Shown: piece by piece, positions 21,356 through 32,107 of the stretch
Layout of the letters: each line of letters starts with the position of its first letter
Numbering within the stretch: the first letter of the stretch is position 1
From: Siphonodentalium dalli
Lineage: Eukaryota; Mollusca; Scaphopoda; Gadilida; Siphonodentaliidae
Length of the DNA stretch: 64,000 nucleotides
NCBI GenBank assembly: GCA_032622095.1
Contig: CP136063.1
Location: 216,087,982 to 216,151,981, forward strand
Direction of reading: 5' to 3'
Program-made: the position numbers and the translations under genes
Notes under the pieces: generated by a model
Databases searched by the model: none
The model's input: the letters and a program-made list of their open reading frames with translations, nothing else
Told to the model about the DNA's origin: nothing

Positions 21356-23030
21356 ATGTCAAGAATGCTATATGACAAAGTCTCCAACAACGTTGGCACG
21401 ACAATCAGCCTCTCTGTAAATGAACCAATCAATGCATTAGCTCTAAATCGAGATTCTTCACATGCATGTGTTGCTGGACGGAATGTCTTCCAAATTGTTT
21501 CGATATTTGAGGACGAGTTTAAAGAAAAATTAAATCTCAGAGTTGGTAAGAGGAACTTGAATTTGTGTACTCTCGACGTAGCATGGAATCGTGTTCATGA
21601 TAATATCCTTGCATCTGCTGCTACCAATGGACATGTGGTAATATGGGACCTGAATCGGTCGTCAAAAAATAAATTGGAATGGGTCTTTGATGAAAGCCAT
21701 ACAAGGACAGTGAACAGGGTAACATTTCACGATAACGAGGATTATATGTTGTTAAGTGGCAGCCATGATGGTTTAATAAAACTTTTTGATGTGCGAAAAA
21801 AAAGTGAAGCAAACACGTTTGAAGGTAGAAGTGAGTGTTGCTGTAGAGATGTTCAATTCTGCCCTTCAAATTTGAATTCCAACAGTTTCGCAGCTGCTTT
21901 TGATAATGGAAATGTTCAGATATGGGATTTGAGAAGAACTGATCGATTTGAGAAACAGTTTACAGCGCACAATGGGCCTGTTTTCACCATTGACTGGCAT
22001 CCGGAAGATAAGACATGGTTTGGTACAGGCGGGAGGGACAAGTCTGTTAAAGTATGGGATCTGAATCGCCTCAAATCGCCTTTACACACTGTTCATACCA
22101 TAGCTTCAGTATCACGGATAAAATGGCGTCCTGATCGTCGTTATCATATCGCAAGCTGTTCACTATTACTAGATTTTAGTATAAATGTATGGGACATCAG
22201 AAGACCATATGTGCCATTTGCGTCTTTCAATGAGCATACAGACTGTCCAATACGAATTGTATGGAAAGGTGACAAACATGTATTTTTGAGTGCCGGTAAA
22301 GACGGCATGCTTTTTCAGCATTTATTCAAGGATGCCAAACGGCCAGCAGATAATATTATACCCTCAGCCTTAAGTATGAACTCGAGTGGTGTCATATCAT
22401 TTGCTTTTATGGATAAAAAGAATGAGAACTATCTGACTCCACCAGGATCAGCAACTAAACTGCCAACACTTTTCAAAAAACAGCCAGATAAACGTGAATC
22501 CTTCACAAAATGTAAAAGTTGTCTATTTCTTGCTGAAAATATTGAGGACTCGGATCTATCGATGCAGTGGTTGACAATTTCAGCTAAAAATTACAAACTA
22601 AGGGGACGTCCCGTTGAGGAGCTTTTGGAACATAATGCTCTTGTTTCAGACCGTCAAGGTCGTTTTCTGGTGGCTGAAGCTTGGCGGCTGCTAAAAATGT
22701 TATACTGCTGTCATAGTGGTGGGCAGTTGTTACATGTGGGACCGAGCCATCACACACGGAATCTATCCAGCGGGAAATTCACTGTGGAGAAGATAGATGA
22801 TACGGCATCAACGAAACAGAAAGAGGCAGATAAAGAGGTGAAGGTCAAGGAGAATGAAACAAAGGAGAAGTTTGGTGGTTATGCGTCGGGAACCGGACCT
22901 AGTGAAGATGAATCGGACATTGAAGAGGAAAATTTAGCAGATATCGCTGGTGGTCTTGCCAGTAATGCGGGCGACTACTTCTTTGGCGACGGTGATACAA
23001 CAACATCTGGATTTGATTTGGAGAACACAG
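21356..23030 (+). CDS. WDR24: WDR24, coding exon 1 (WD40 propeller and linker)
   Basis: WDR24 is a subunit of GATOR2 (with MIOS, SEH1L, SEC13 and WDR59). The complex acts at the lysosome surface and promotes amino-acid signalling to mTORC1 by opposing GATOR1. This exon encodes 558 codons plus one base. WD40 repeats fill roughly residues 20-330, seen from the blade ends VVIWDLNR, IKLFDVRK, VQIWDLRR, VKVWDLNR and INVWDIRR, with TAHNGPVFTIDWHPED typical of the family. A disordered acidic, Lys/Glu-rich linker follows (about 485-530). The ATG is the first in frame after the stop at 21326. The exon ends ...GAACACAG|GTATTT in phase 1; reading on gives a stop after only GI. With exon 2 the protein is 791 residues, close to the 790 of human WDR24 as I recall it. 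Confidence 0.96.
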
Positions 23031-23671
23031 GTATTTAAAATCTCAGAACATATTTGATGTAACACATAATTTCAAAATATCAAATTAGATCTATTAACTG
23101 CTCACTTTCAGGCCTCAGTTTTCAAAATTATGCATAACCTATTTTTCGTTCACCTGGTTTGTGCTTAAGTAACCCATACATAACCCATTACAAGAGTCAC
23201 ACAGACAGTTATAATCACTACAACCAGCTCTTGAAATTTATATTTTTCTTCTGCGGCATTGCTTTAGATTTGCATAAAATTCTATATTGGCTTCTATTGC
23301 TTTTTATATGGCATCGCCTTTTTTCCGTAGCTAATTTCGAGAGCTGCTACAACCTATTATTAACTATTAATGGGCAACTCATTGAACTATTAATAATTTT
23401 GAATGTCTCATTTTGGAACTTTATTATACAATAATTAAGGGGAGAATCAAACTTTGACGCAACCTGGTTTTCGTTCGCAGCATTTCCATTTAAGATAACC
23501 TCCAGGCGAACTGAATGGTTGTTCGCCTCAAATTTGCGGGCCTGAATTTTGTACGATTCAAGGATAAAAATTTCCCTAAAATAATACATGGTAGTCTTGA
23601 AATATATGCTATGCTCAGTCAGCAAGGATTTTGGCAGCTGAAAACCGTGAATCTTTGGTCTCACCTGTCGA

Positions 23672-24026
23672 TTAACCCTTTACCCAACAAACCGGCCAAA
23701 ACCGGCCAAATAAAGCTTCAACAGCCTAAAATATCTTCGGTCTGTCTCAATAGAACCATACAAATATGGATATCATTGGAACCGGCTCCTTGACCACATT
23801 GTGATGGTTACAGTTATGCCCTGTGCCAATGCATTCTCTTATATATGCGAGTCGACCATAGGTCGCCTCGCATATATAAGAGAATGCATTGGCCTAAAAA
23901 ACAATTTTATAATTTTTAATGTGTTAAGCCAATGCATTCTCTTATATATGCGAGGCGACCTATGGTCGACTCGCATATATAAGAGAATGCATTGGCACAG
24001 GGCCATTCTGTTGGGTAAAGGGTTAA
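23672..24026. mobile_element. TTAA-flanked MITE, family E, carrying the CATTCTC hairpin cassette
   Basis: Ends are TTAACCCTTTACCCAACA and its complement, with TTAA at 23672-23675 and 24023-24026. A unique arm holds repeated CCGGCCAAAA. From about 23817 a double hairpin cassette follows (CCCTGTGCCAATGCATTCTC, TATATATGCGAG, GTCGACC), the same module found inside families B and D. It is non-coding. Confidence 0.85.
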
Positions 24027-24140
24027 TATTGAAGGGGTGTAATTGGGCTCATATTAGTAACAGTAAAGCTGGTGTTCTTTATCACCTACAAGAATGCCAA
24101 GAAGTGTGATTCGAAAATATTCAAGTCCTATGATCGAATT

Positions 24141-24475
24141 GAGATGTGGGTCCATGGAGATGTGGGTCCGTGGCGATGTGGGTCCATGGTGATGTGGGTC
24201 CATGGAGATGTGGGTCCATGATGATGTGGGTCCATGGAGATGTGGGTCCATGATGATGTGGGTCCATGACAATGTGGGTGCATGGAGATGTGGGTCCATG
24301 ATGATGTGGGTCCATGATGATGTGGGTGCATGGAGATGTGGGTGCATGGAGATGTGGGTCCATGGAGATGTGGGTCCATGTAGATGTGGGTCCATGATGA
24401 TGTGGGTCCATGGAGATGTGGGTCCATGTATATGTGGGTCCATTGAGATGTGGGTCCATGACGATGTGGATCCAT
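24141..24475. repeat. 15-bp minisatellite, about 22 copies
   Basis: The unit is GATGTGGGTCCATGG with variants (GGTGCATGG, GGTCCATGA). The period is a multiple of three and lacks stop codons in most frames, so it generates several overlapping long frames on both strands (for example MDPHLHGPTS repeats on the minus strand). These are artefacts inside the WDR24 intron. Confidence 0.95.
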
Positions 24476-24738
24476 GAAGAGATAAAAAAGAATACCAGTA
24501 ATCTGAACTGAGTCTTGTGATGTTTTATATGAAATCATATGATTTAGACATCAGCAAATGTATATCTGCGATTTAATAAGTAAGGCATAGCCATCTCATG
24601 TGTGAAGTGCAGAAATAAAGTTGTTACATCAATATATTCATGGTGAACATTCTTACTCATTATTAAAAATATACAAATACCACACTGTTGTAAATGGTGA
24701 CATTGATGGTTAAACTCAACAGAAGTCATCTCATTGCC

Positions 24739-24950
24739 TTAACCCTTTCAGTGCCAAGAACGATTTTTGTATCAAACCATATTTCCTTGATTTTTCAAAT
24801 TTATTGATTATAATAATGTGATACATTGATGGAAAGAGCTCTTAGAGCTCTTTCCATCAATGTATCACATTATTATAATCAATAAATTTGAAAAATGATC
24901 AAGGAAATATAGGTTGATACAAAAATCGGACTTGGCACTGAAAGAGTTAA
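24739..24950. mobile_element. TTAA-flanked MITE, family D
   Basis: TTAA at 24739-24742 and 24947-24950, with CCCTTTCAGTGCCAAGAACG ends. The arms extend through TTTGTATCAAACCATATTTC and ATTGATTATAATAATGTG to the loop at GAGCTCTTAGAGCTC. It is an almost complete palindrome. Confidence 0.85.
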
Positions 24951-25041
24951 GTCTGATTTATGATATGTTGGAAGGTACAGTTTAGAGATAAACAGTGCCA
25001 GATGCCGAATTTTATTGTGAAGTTAAACCTAATAAAGAGTC

Positions 25042-25068
25042 GGGGGGGGGGGGGGGGGGGGGGGGGGG
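25042..25068. repeat. Poly-G run of 27 bases
   Basis: An uninterrupted G homopolymer in the WDR24 intron; length is likely to be unreliable in any assembly. Confidence 0.9.
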
Positions 25069-26641
25069 AATGAGTAATTCTGTATAATTCATTTACAGAT
25101 TTTTATCTGATATACATTGGGTTTGCTAACAGGATGTGAAGAAACTTGATGTGAAGAAAGTTAATGTTTTAATTGTCAATTATTCTCCCTGTAACAAGAC
25201 TCCCATCAAACCGGATGTTCGTTTATCTTGAACATTGCTCTGTCGGTCGGTTGCAGTCGGTGATTTAAGAAACCAAAACCGGGTAGATTTCTTGGTGAAC
25301 CACAATGCTCTAGTCCAAGCCCACCCATACAACTTTCTATATTGGGGTTTAATAATGTGTTTAATAATGTGTTAATAAGCCATAATTTAATGAGAAAATT
25401 TTATATTTGATCACAATGTTTACAAAATTGCAAAAGAATACAAACAAATTTGAACTCGTGAAGTGACCGTTATACAGTAAGCATAAACATATAAACACAT
25501 GGTCGTCAAATGACAGAAATTTTATCATGTACCTGGTAATTTGTAAATTGGAGGTTACAGTTTCAACACAAGACATCCAACTGGTGTAAGAAATGTTTCA
25601 CCAACAAGTAATATGGGACCACTTATAATTAAAAAAACCATAACTGTAATGTGATGTTGAAATTAAATGATTGCCGATTATATCTCGGAAAAACTTTGTA
25701 TCCTGTTGAAATATTAACGAACAGATGTTACTCTTAATTACACAGCATATTCTATGCATTATTTAACATGAAAGTTAGATTATAATACATCATTATGACC
25801 ATTGGTTGTCACTCTTTCTGATATATATAGCATCATGTATTGCTTTGTTGGGTAAAATCGATTAAAATTTACGAAAAATCCTGCCTCTGGATCTGAGCTT
25901 AAAGTCTGTTATAGAAAAGTATATAAACAGGGCTTGGACGTAGACAAGTATATACATGTAGCCCTACCGATATCACTGTCAGCTGGTTTCCAAGGAAACT
26001 GAGTTGAAGACACCTGTCTGTAAGCGATTCTATCAATTAATTTTATATTGACACTTTCTTATATTTTCGATGGGACATTTTATCGTAACTATTTTTAGAA
26101 TTTAAATAGAGTTATCCCGCATGGTATGCTCAGGACGAACACGAGCCGTAAATTGTCCCAAATTGATTGCATGTACATGTATATTATACCAGAAAATTGT
26201 AAATAAAATCAATATTAATTGATAGAGGAGTTTCCAGACTGGGGTATTTGATTCATATTTATTATTTTATAACCAGGAAACTATATAAAACTGGATATAG
26301 GAAAAGATAGATCTTTAAGTAACTAAGACTGTGGGGAAAAAATCTAACTATTTTAGAACACAAAAGTTCTGTTGTTAGAAGTATATCCTAGAAAGTGACC
26401 CGCCATTTTAATACCTTTTATTTACTAAATGGTTCTGCCAGTATTCATTGGAATCGCCTATTATATATGGAGTGATTAAATAAAAGCAGATGACAGACAG
26501 ACGAAAAGCTATAACAAGTGCAGAAGTATTCATTTTCTTTGGTGGGAAATGTTCAGATAATAATTTCAACAAACGTGAAACGACCTGTGGCCATTTGTTG
26601 GAACTAAACCCTTTCATGACAGGAGCAGTGCTGGTGCAGCA

Positions 26642-27054
26642 TTAACCCTTTGGCGAGTAGAACGACATATATGTCGTCTATCGGTTGAGGAGTAGAACGA
26701 CATATATGTCGTCTATCGGTTGAGGAGTAGAACGACATATATGTCGTCTATCGGTTGAGGAGTAGAACGACATATATGTGGTTTCAGGAAGTGTTATTTT
26801 ACTTAGACATAACTTCAATAAATCATCTGATTTATAAATGATTTGTATAGGAGTTATTTTGATTAATATAATGTCCCAAATGTATAAGTGCAATCGATTA
26901 TGATAACACACGTTAACAAAAAATGCACATAAATTAAAACGAATTATTGGACCCTTTTGACCCGAACTTGCTAATAATTATTGCTATGACGTTGACGTTA
27001 AATCTACTCATGACATCATGTATATGACGTTGCATATACTCTCCAAAGGGTTAA
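26642..27054. mobile_element. TTAA-flanked MITE, family F
   Basis: TTAA at 26642-26645 and 27051-27054. Ends TTAACCCTTTGGCGAGTA and TACTCTCCAAAGGGTTAA (two mismatches). Near its left end are four units of a 35-bp tandem repeat (GAGTAGAACGACATATATGT, then CGTCTATCGGTTGAG), each holding the palindrome ACGACATATATGTCGT. It is inserted into the family B element's GCAGCATTAA. Confidence 0.8.
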
Positions 27055-27130
27055 CACATTGAGTGCCAACTACAAGTTATCTCGTACTTTTTGCATGTAA
27101 TTGAATGGGACCTGGCACTCAATGTTTTAA
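27051..27130. mobile_element. 80-bp TTAA-flanked hairpin
   Basis: The ends TTAACACATTGAGTGCCA and TGGCACTCAATGTTTTAA pair. It abuts family F, sharing or repeating the TTAA, and both lie in the same TTAA of the family B host. Confidence 0.7.
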
Positions 27131-27233
27131 AGACCCTGTCCTGTAGGGAGCCTCGCATATATGGTATAAGAGGAAGCACTGACTTACAAGGTCAAGGTAA
27201 ATAATGCTAGGCCAATGCATTCTCTTATGTATG

Positions 27234-27475
27234 TACAGTAATGCCCTAAATAATCGACTCCTTAACCACAGCAGAATTATGTGTAATTTTTCAGGATTTA
27301 GTCGGAAATATGGCTTGTTGCCATTCATTGGAAAGCTCTCAGGGAGAGCTTTCCGATGAATAACAACAGAGAGCTTTCTGATGAATGGCAACAAGCCATA
27401 TTTCCGACTAAATCTTAAAAAATTACCCATAATTCTGCTGTGGTTAAGAAGTTGATTATTCAGGGCATTACTGTA
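27234..27475. mobile_element. Family A hairpin MITE with rearranged loop
   Basis: TA-bordered CAGTAATGCCCTAAATAATC ends, arms as in other copies. The loop contains an extra partial copy (GATGAATAACAACAGAGAGC), so the hairpin is asymmetric. It interrupts the second hairpin of a family B element at its TATGTATATG site. Confidence 0.85.
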
Positions 27476-27597
27476 TATGCGAGGCTCCCTATGGGAGACT
27501 CTCATATATAAGAGAATGCACTGGCACATGGTTTTTGCAAAATTTCTGGAAGCTCCAGTTATGGAAGGGTTAATATCTGAACATTTCCTAAGGGAAC

Positions 27598-27814
27598 TAC
27601 AGTAATGCCCTAAGTAATTGACTCCTTAAACACAGCAGAATTATGGGTAACTTTTCAGGATTTAGTTGGAATTATGGCTTGTTGCCATTCATTGGAAAGC
27701 TCTCAGGGAGAGCTTTCCGATGAATGGCAACAAGCCATATTTCCGATTAAATCCTGAAAAGTTACCCATAATTCTGCTGTGTTTAAGGAGTCGATTACTT
27801 TGGGCATTACTGTA
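27598..27814. mobile_element. Family A hairpin MITE
   Basis: TA-bordered, same arms. It sits in the family C sequence GGGAACTACTC, splitting it at TA. Confidence 0.85.
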
Positions 27815-27873
27815 CTCATCATTGAGTATTTAGTAAAGAAGGAGTTAAAACAATTGACTTTTCAATTTTGCAG

Positions 27874-28574
27874 GTAATTCTGGGAAGGACGGACAGGAAT
27901 GGTCATTACCAGTAGAAGCGTTTCAACCTCGTCATGAGATCGTTGATCATCCAGTGCCGCCAGAACAGCTGGTTAATGGACACGAGTCACCTCTGAGTGC
28001 GAATGAGAGTGATTTAAACTCTAGTCTTCCACAGTCAGCATTCAGAGATCCCCTGCTGTCGGTTGATAACTCTCTTACTGCGTTCCCGTCCTGGGACATG
28101 ACCAACGTTGTAATCAACATGATGAAATCCTTCGTTGAGCGAGGTGATGTACAAACTCCTGTCAGTATGCTTATAGTTCTTGGTGATCGATTGAAAACTG
28201 CCATCGACGAACAAATCAAAGAAATCTGGTTTTTCGCCTATATTGAGCTGCTAAGTCGTTTCAAATTATGGACCATCGCCAGTGAAATTATTAACCTCAG
28301 TCAATGTTCGCAGGTTAGTATGTTGAACCAGAGGTCAACGTCGATTCATACAAACTGTGGGAAATGTAATAGACCGTTACCAAGGTCAGGATGGCTGTGC
28401 CCGAAGTGTAAAGTTGTGACTGGAATCTGCAGCCTATGCCATCTTCCTGTCAAGGGACTGTATCTGTGGTGTCAGGGATGTTCTCACGGCGGTCATCTGC
28501 ATCATATAATGAGTTGGTTCGAGCAGAATAATAGCTGCCCTGCTGGCTGTGGGCATGTTTGTGAATATACGTAA
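27874..28574 (+). CDS. WDR24: WDR24, coding exon 2 (C-terminal zinc-binding RING region)
   Basis: Follows acceptor TTTTGCAG at 27871-27873. The split codon G|GT gives Gly, and the frame continues NSGKDGQEWSLPVEAFQPRH, a linker typical of WDR24. A helical segment follows (FVERGDVQTPVSMLIVLGDR..), then a cysteine/histidine-rich C-terminus: CGKCNRPLP, then WLCPKCKVVTGICSLC, then WCQGCSHGGHLHH and CPAGCGHVCEYT, the paired-zinc RING-like fold of this GATOR2 subunit. The frame ends with TAA at 28572-28574. Full length with exon 1 is 791 residues. Only one coding intron was found, fewer than I would expect for a vertebrate copy. Confidence 0.96.
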
Positions 28575-28618
28575 TATTTGCTCGATAATTTCATTCAAAA
28601 TTCCATGTAACCAAGGCC

Positions 28619-29306
28619 TTAACCCTTTCTATACTAAATGGTTTCTCCCTTCAGTTATAATGGTTTACATGGGAATGGTCTATTATTCATTTTAAGGGAT
28701 GTTCAGGATAAATTAGCAGATGACAGTCCGAAAAAAGTGCTGAATGATTCATGTTCATTGCTGGAAAATGTTCAAGCCTTAAAATAATGTCTGTCATTTG
28801 CAGAATGAGGTCCCCAGTGGGTGAATTTAGTGACACTATACCCCGCACAGCATGCTATCATCACTAAATTCACCCTCTGTGGACCTCATTCTGGTTAGTC
28901 ATCAACTGCTATGGGAGACCTAGGATCAGATTGAAGTTGGTGATGTTCACCCATTAGTCACCTCAATTACTCATTTTATCTTCTGCAAATTAGGGGATAT
29001 AAAATCTGAACAGAAGGGAAAAAGTAACTAAAATCAATGTTAATTAGAGACTACAGATACTTCACAGAAGATTAAGGCTAAGCCGAGTGAGGTCCCAGAG
29101 GCGAATATAGTGATGCTAGCCTGCTGTGTGGGGTAACATCAATAAATTCACCCTCTGGGGACCTCATTCTACAAATAACAGACTATTTCAAGGCTTGGAA
29201 ATGTTCTGATAATAAGTTCAACAAAACGACCTATGGTTGAACTTATTGTCTGAACATTTCCTAAGGGAAATACTCGTCAATGAGTATTTAGTATAGAAAG
29301 AGTTAA
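28619..29306. mobile_element. Family C MITE interrupted by a family G element
   Basis: TTAA at 28619-28622 and 29303-29306, with CCCTTTCTATACTAAATG and TTTAGTATAGAAAGAG ends. The family G insert spans 28773-29197. The element begins 45 bp after the WDR24 stop, so it probably contributes to the 3' untranslated region. Confidence 0.8.
28773..29197. mobile_element. Family G hairpin MITE (hAT-like), long form
   Basis: Ends CAAGCCTT..AATGTCTGTCATTTGCAG and CTACAAATAACAG..CAAGGCTTG. The arms hold GAATGAGGTCCCCAGTGGGT and TGAATTTAGTGA. The flanks GGAAAATGTT and GGAAATGTT form a slightly imperfect 8-9 bp duplication, as expected for hAT. Confidence 0.75.
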
Positions 29307-29319
29307 AAATTAAATTAAA

Positions 29320-29365
29320 CTCTTAGGCCACAATGAGTATTTAGTATAGAAAGGGTTCATTTATT
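29320..29365. mobile_element. Solitary end of family C
   Basis: CACAATGAGTATTTAGTATA followed by GAAAGGGTTC repeats the right end of the preceding element 40 bp earlier. The rest is missing. Confidence 0.5.
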
Positions 29366-30029
29366 AATATATGTTTGTCCACTCCCCAAGAACAAGTTTC
29401 ATACTGGAAAATCTTTTATCAATCTCAAATTTATTTTATTGTTCAGCACTGACCAGTGTGTTCAGGCAAGAAAATGGTACTTTGTTTTCACAAAATTAAT
29501 GGTACTTTTCTGAAGTCATCAACTGTTACTATGAAGAACTCACTTCATTAAAGAGACACAAGGTGCTCGCAGTGGGTAAATGTGGACATAATTATAATAA
29601 TGTAAGAAATCTCGCCCACCAAGAACAGATCAACTTATATTAATTATTGATAGCTCTCCAATAACGAAATTAGTTGTTGATATCGTTGTTATGTAAACAA
29701 AACTGTTACAATGATTTGTCAACAAACATCGCTTATCATGCAGTAAGTTGAAATATTTTAGTCTAAATGTTAGTCTAAATGTGATTTTCTAGATATTTTT
29801 TAATGCTTTGTCCTTTTCGAATGTTTACTGTCAAGTTTTGATTAAATTTTGGTATCTCATTGGAATTTGATCGGTAATGCCACTGTAACAGTAAATGTTT
29901 ACAAAACAATGGTTTGACATGTAAGATCTCGTTATTGGAGAGTTTTAATATGAAAATAAGAACATAATTGATCTATTTTTACATGTATTTTTAGCTCAAC
30001 ATGACAAAGTCAAGTTTAAGCTATTGCCA
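29366..30029. other. Unassigned spacer
   Basis: AT-rich, no gene or repeat identified. The end of the WDR24 transcript may lie here or earlier, but no polyadenylation site is convincing. Confidence 0.35.
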
Positions 30030-30790
30030 TGGGTTGGTGTCTGTCATCCATCTGTCAACAATTTCCTTTAGCACACCCTACAGGTCACATCTCTCATCCT
30101 AGTATCACCAAACTTCATATGGAACTTGGGGGTGACCTCTAGATGGGAGCCCCCTAATTTAGGCTCTTCATTGTGAACTTTATATGGGAGCCATCGATTT
30201 TGTGGAAAAACAGTGTCATCAGCAGCCATTTTGGATTTTACATGACTAAGTCCTTTGACACACCCTACAGACCACATCCTTCATACAATTGTCACCAAAT
30301 TTCATATGGAAGTTCTGGGTGACCACAAAATGAGAGCCATAAAATTTTTCTGAATTTCGTTAAAAACTTGACCGCCAGCAGCCATCTTGGATTTCACATG
30401 AAAATAATTTCATCTACACAATACAAGTCTTTACTGAAACTTTCCTTCTTTATCGTTCTATTGCATGACTAAATCCTTAGGCACACCCTACAGACGACAT
30501 CCCTCATCTGATTGTCACCAGACTTCATATGGATCTTTGGGGTGACCACCAGATTGGAGCCATCAATATATTTCCGAATTTTGTTGAAAATATGGCTGCT
30601 GGTGGCCATCTTGGATTCTAATCTTTTCATGACTAAATCTTTCAACACACTCTATAGGCCACATCCTTCCTCTGATCATCACCAATCTTCATACGGATAT
30701 TCAGAGTAACCTGTAGATGGCCTCCCATATTTACCAAAATTCACTAAAAAACATGGCTGCCAGCAGCCATCTTGGATTTCAAATTTGAAT
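30030..30790. repeat. Tandem array, about 190 bp period, four units
   Basis: Each unit contains a variant of CACACCCTACAGACCACATC, then CACCAAACTTCATATGGA, GGTGACC, GGGAGCC and CAGCCATCTTGGATTT. Single units in reverse orientation occur at about 38930-39190 and 42050-42185, and a fragment near 7190. Confidence 0.8.
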
Positions 30791-30875
30791 CCATCAGCAC
30801 AAACTGCAGCCGCATTTACATACTTCGTCATTCCATATATACTTGCTGATTCCCAAACTTTATATATCTCTCCAT

Positions 30876-32099
30876 TAGGGATCTGCGAATCGGGGATTTT
30901 GCATCGAATCTCGATATCGAATTTCCTTCCTGATATCGACATCGAATCGAATCTCGAATCGAATCAGCTAGTGATTGACATTGTTTACCAGTGTGTATTT
31001 CGTTGTCTCATGACAAAAAACTGCAAAATTCACTAGATACCATATAACCATGTTAATCTCCTTAAACATCCGTTGGAACCTATGTTTTTTTTTTATAGGA
31101 AATTTGTGACACAGGCAAGTCACTCTCATGGAGGGTTTGATATATGTTGCATTGAATTTCTATCTAGCTGTGTCATGGCGAACATGACGCAAGAAGCGAC
31201 AGTAAGACACTTAAAGACAGTTCAATCAATGTATCACAAACAACATGGAATGGAAGTCACTTGTCTACATTATTTAATAAAGATAATGAAGATTTGACAC
31301 AAGTGGACATGGGCACACCGTTCAGCTATATAATTGTTGTAGTCCGATACCACTGCTTAAGACCAAATACGTACATCACATATTCACAGTAGTTGTCTTC
31401 ACAGAGGGGTCCCAGAAAAACAGACACAAATTACAAGTGTTAAATGTTATCAATAAGATTCAACGGAACGAAACTTGGTGCACCGCTCTCGATTTCCTGG
31501 GAAACTGAATGTAGGAAATTTATAGGAATTCTGCCGACAGTGTCACATATATTAAACTGGTCTCACATGATGACTTCTATTTAAGAAAGTAATAGACCGA
31601 TTGTTGTAAGGTTTCTCACTGTTTCTGTTCATTCCAATCTATGTTTTGTCGCTCATAACGACGGCTGACATTGAATTTTATTCATATAATCTGAATTGGA
31701 TATCTGAAGTTCTAAACATAAAATAAAATAATCAATTGAGTTCCGCATCTAGCGATCACGCACGTGTAGACAATTTACAGAGTGTCGATATAGATTACAA
31801 ATATGCGGCGATTGATCACCGTCACGGGTTGCGATCGAAGCACACAATTTGCATAATACACGTCTATTCTAAACGGCATACATTCAAAATTACCTACATT
31901 GGCTAACTTGGCAACCTTGTTCTTCAATTTTTGTGAGTTAAGGTCATTTGACATGTGTTATCTAGACACAAAAAATGAGACTACACCAAAGTAACACCGA
32001 TTCAAAAATATCCGAATCAGCGGACCGATTCGGTGTCGATCTCGAATCGGGTGCCCAATATCAACATCGAATCGAATCTCGAATATTCGCAGGTCCCTA
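30876..32099. mobile_element. Non-autonomous hAT-type element, 1224 bp
   Basis: The inverted ends TAGGGATCTGCGAAT and ATTCGCAGGTCCCTA are flanked by an exact 8-bp duplication CTCTCCAT at 30868-30875 and 32100-32107. Subterminal regions carry repeated ATCGAATCGAATCTCGAAT. An open segment near 31090-31297 is the only sizeable frame; it is not recognisable as a transposase. Confidence 0.85.
31090..31297 (+). other. Unrecognised open segment inside the hAT-type element
   Basis: After a polypyrimidine-TATAG sequence at about 31082-31098 the frame reads KFVTQASHSHGGFDICC and then ANMTQEATVRHLKTVQSMYH before stopping at 31297. An AATAAAG lies at about 31276. It has the look of a terminal exon but no family is recognised; it could be a captured gene fragment, a transposase remnant or chance. 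Confidence 0.25.
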
Positions 32100-32107
32100 C
32101 TCTCCAT

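Larger units (their letters stand above)
26605..27573. mobile_element. Family B double-hairpin MITE with three insertions
   Basis: The left end CCCTTTCATGACAGGAGC and right end GCTCCAGTTATGGAAGGG are bordered by TAAA (26605) and TTAA (27570-27573). It is interrupted at its internal GCAGCATTAA site by two TTAA elements (26642-27130), and in its second hairpin by a family A element at TA (27234-27475). Confidence 0.8.
26408..27848. mobile_element. Family C MITE expanded by nested insertions
   Basis: The outer element has TTAA at 26408-26411 and 27845-27848. Its own sequence is 26408-26604, 27574-27597 and 27815-27848; joined, these read as a normal family C element (GGGAAATGTTCAGATAAT, TATCTGAACATTTCCTAAGG, GAGTATTTAGTAAAG). 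Inserted are a family B element (26605-27573) and a family A hairpin (27598-27814). The composite ends 26 bp before the WDR24 exon 2 acceptor. Confidence 0.8.
23031..27873 (+). other. WDR24: WDR24 intron, MITE-rich
   Basis: The donor GT at 23031-23032 and the acceptor TTCAATTTTGCAG ending at 27873 restore the reading frame between the two exons. The intron carries a family E element, a 15-bp minisatellite, a family D hairpin, a 27-base G run, and a composite of nested elements reaching within 26 bp of the acceptor. Stretches 23040-23670 and 24951-26407 show nothing else recognisable apart from AT-rich sequence. Confidence 0.9.

Noticed and set aside
23159-23434. 91-codon frame after WDR24 exon 1
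   Set aside because: Lies in the intron, hydrophobic AT-rich translation, no domain and no splice evidence.
24054-24538. Three overlapping minus-strand frames of 112-136 codons and one plus-strand frame
   Set aside because: All come from the stop-free 15-bp minisatellite in the WDR24 intron; no start context, domain or splice support.
27119-27529. 136-codon minus-strand frame
   Set aside because: Runs through family B and A hairpins; similar frames arise in every copy of these MITEs.
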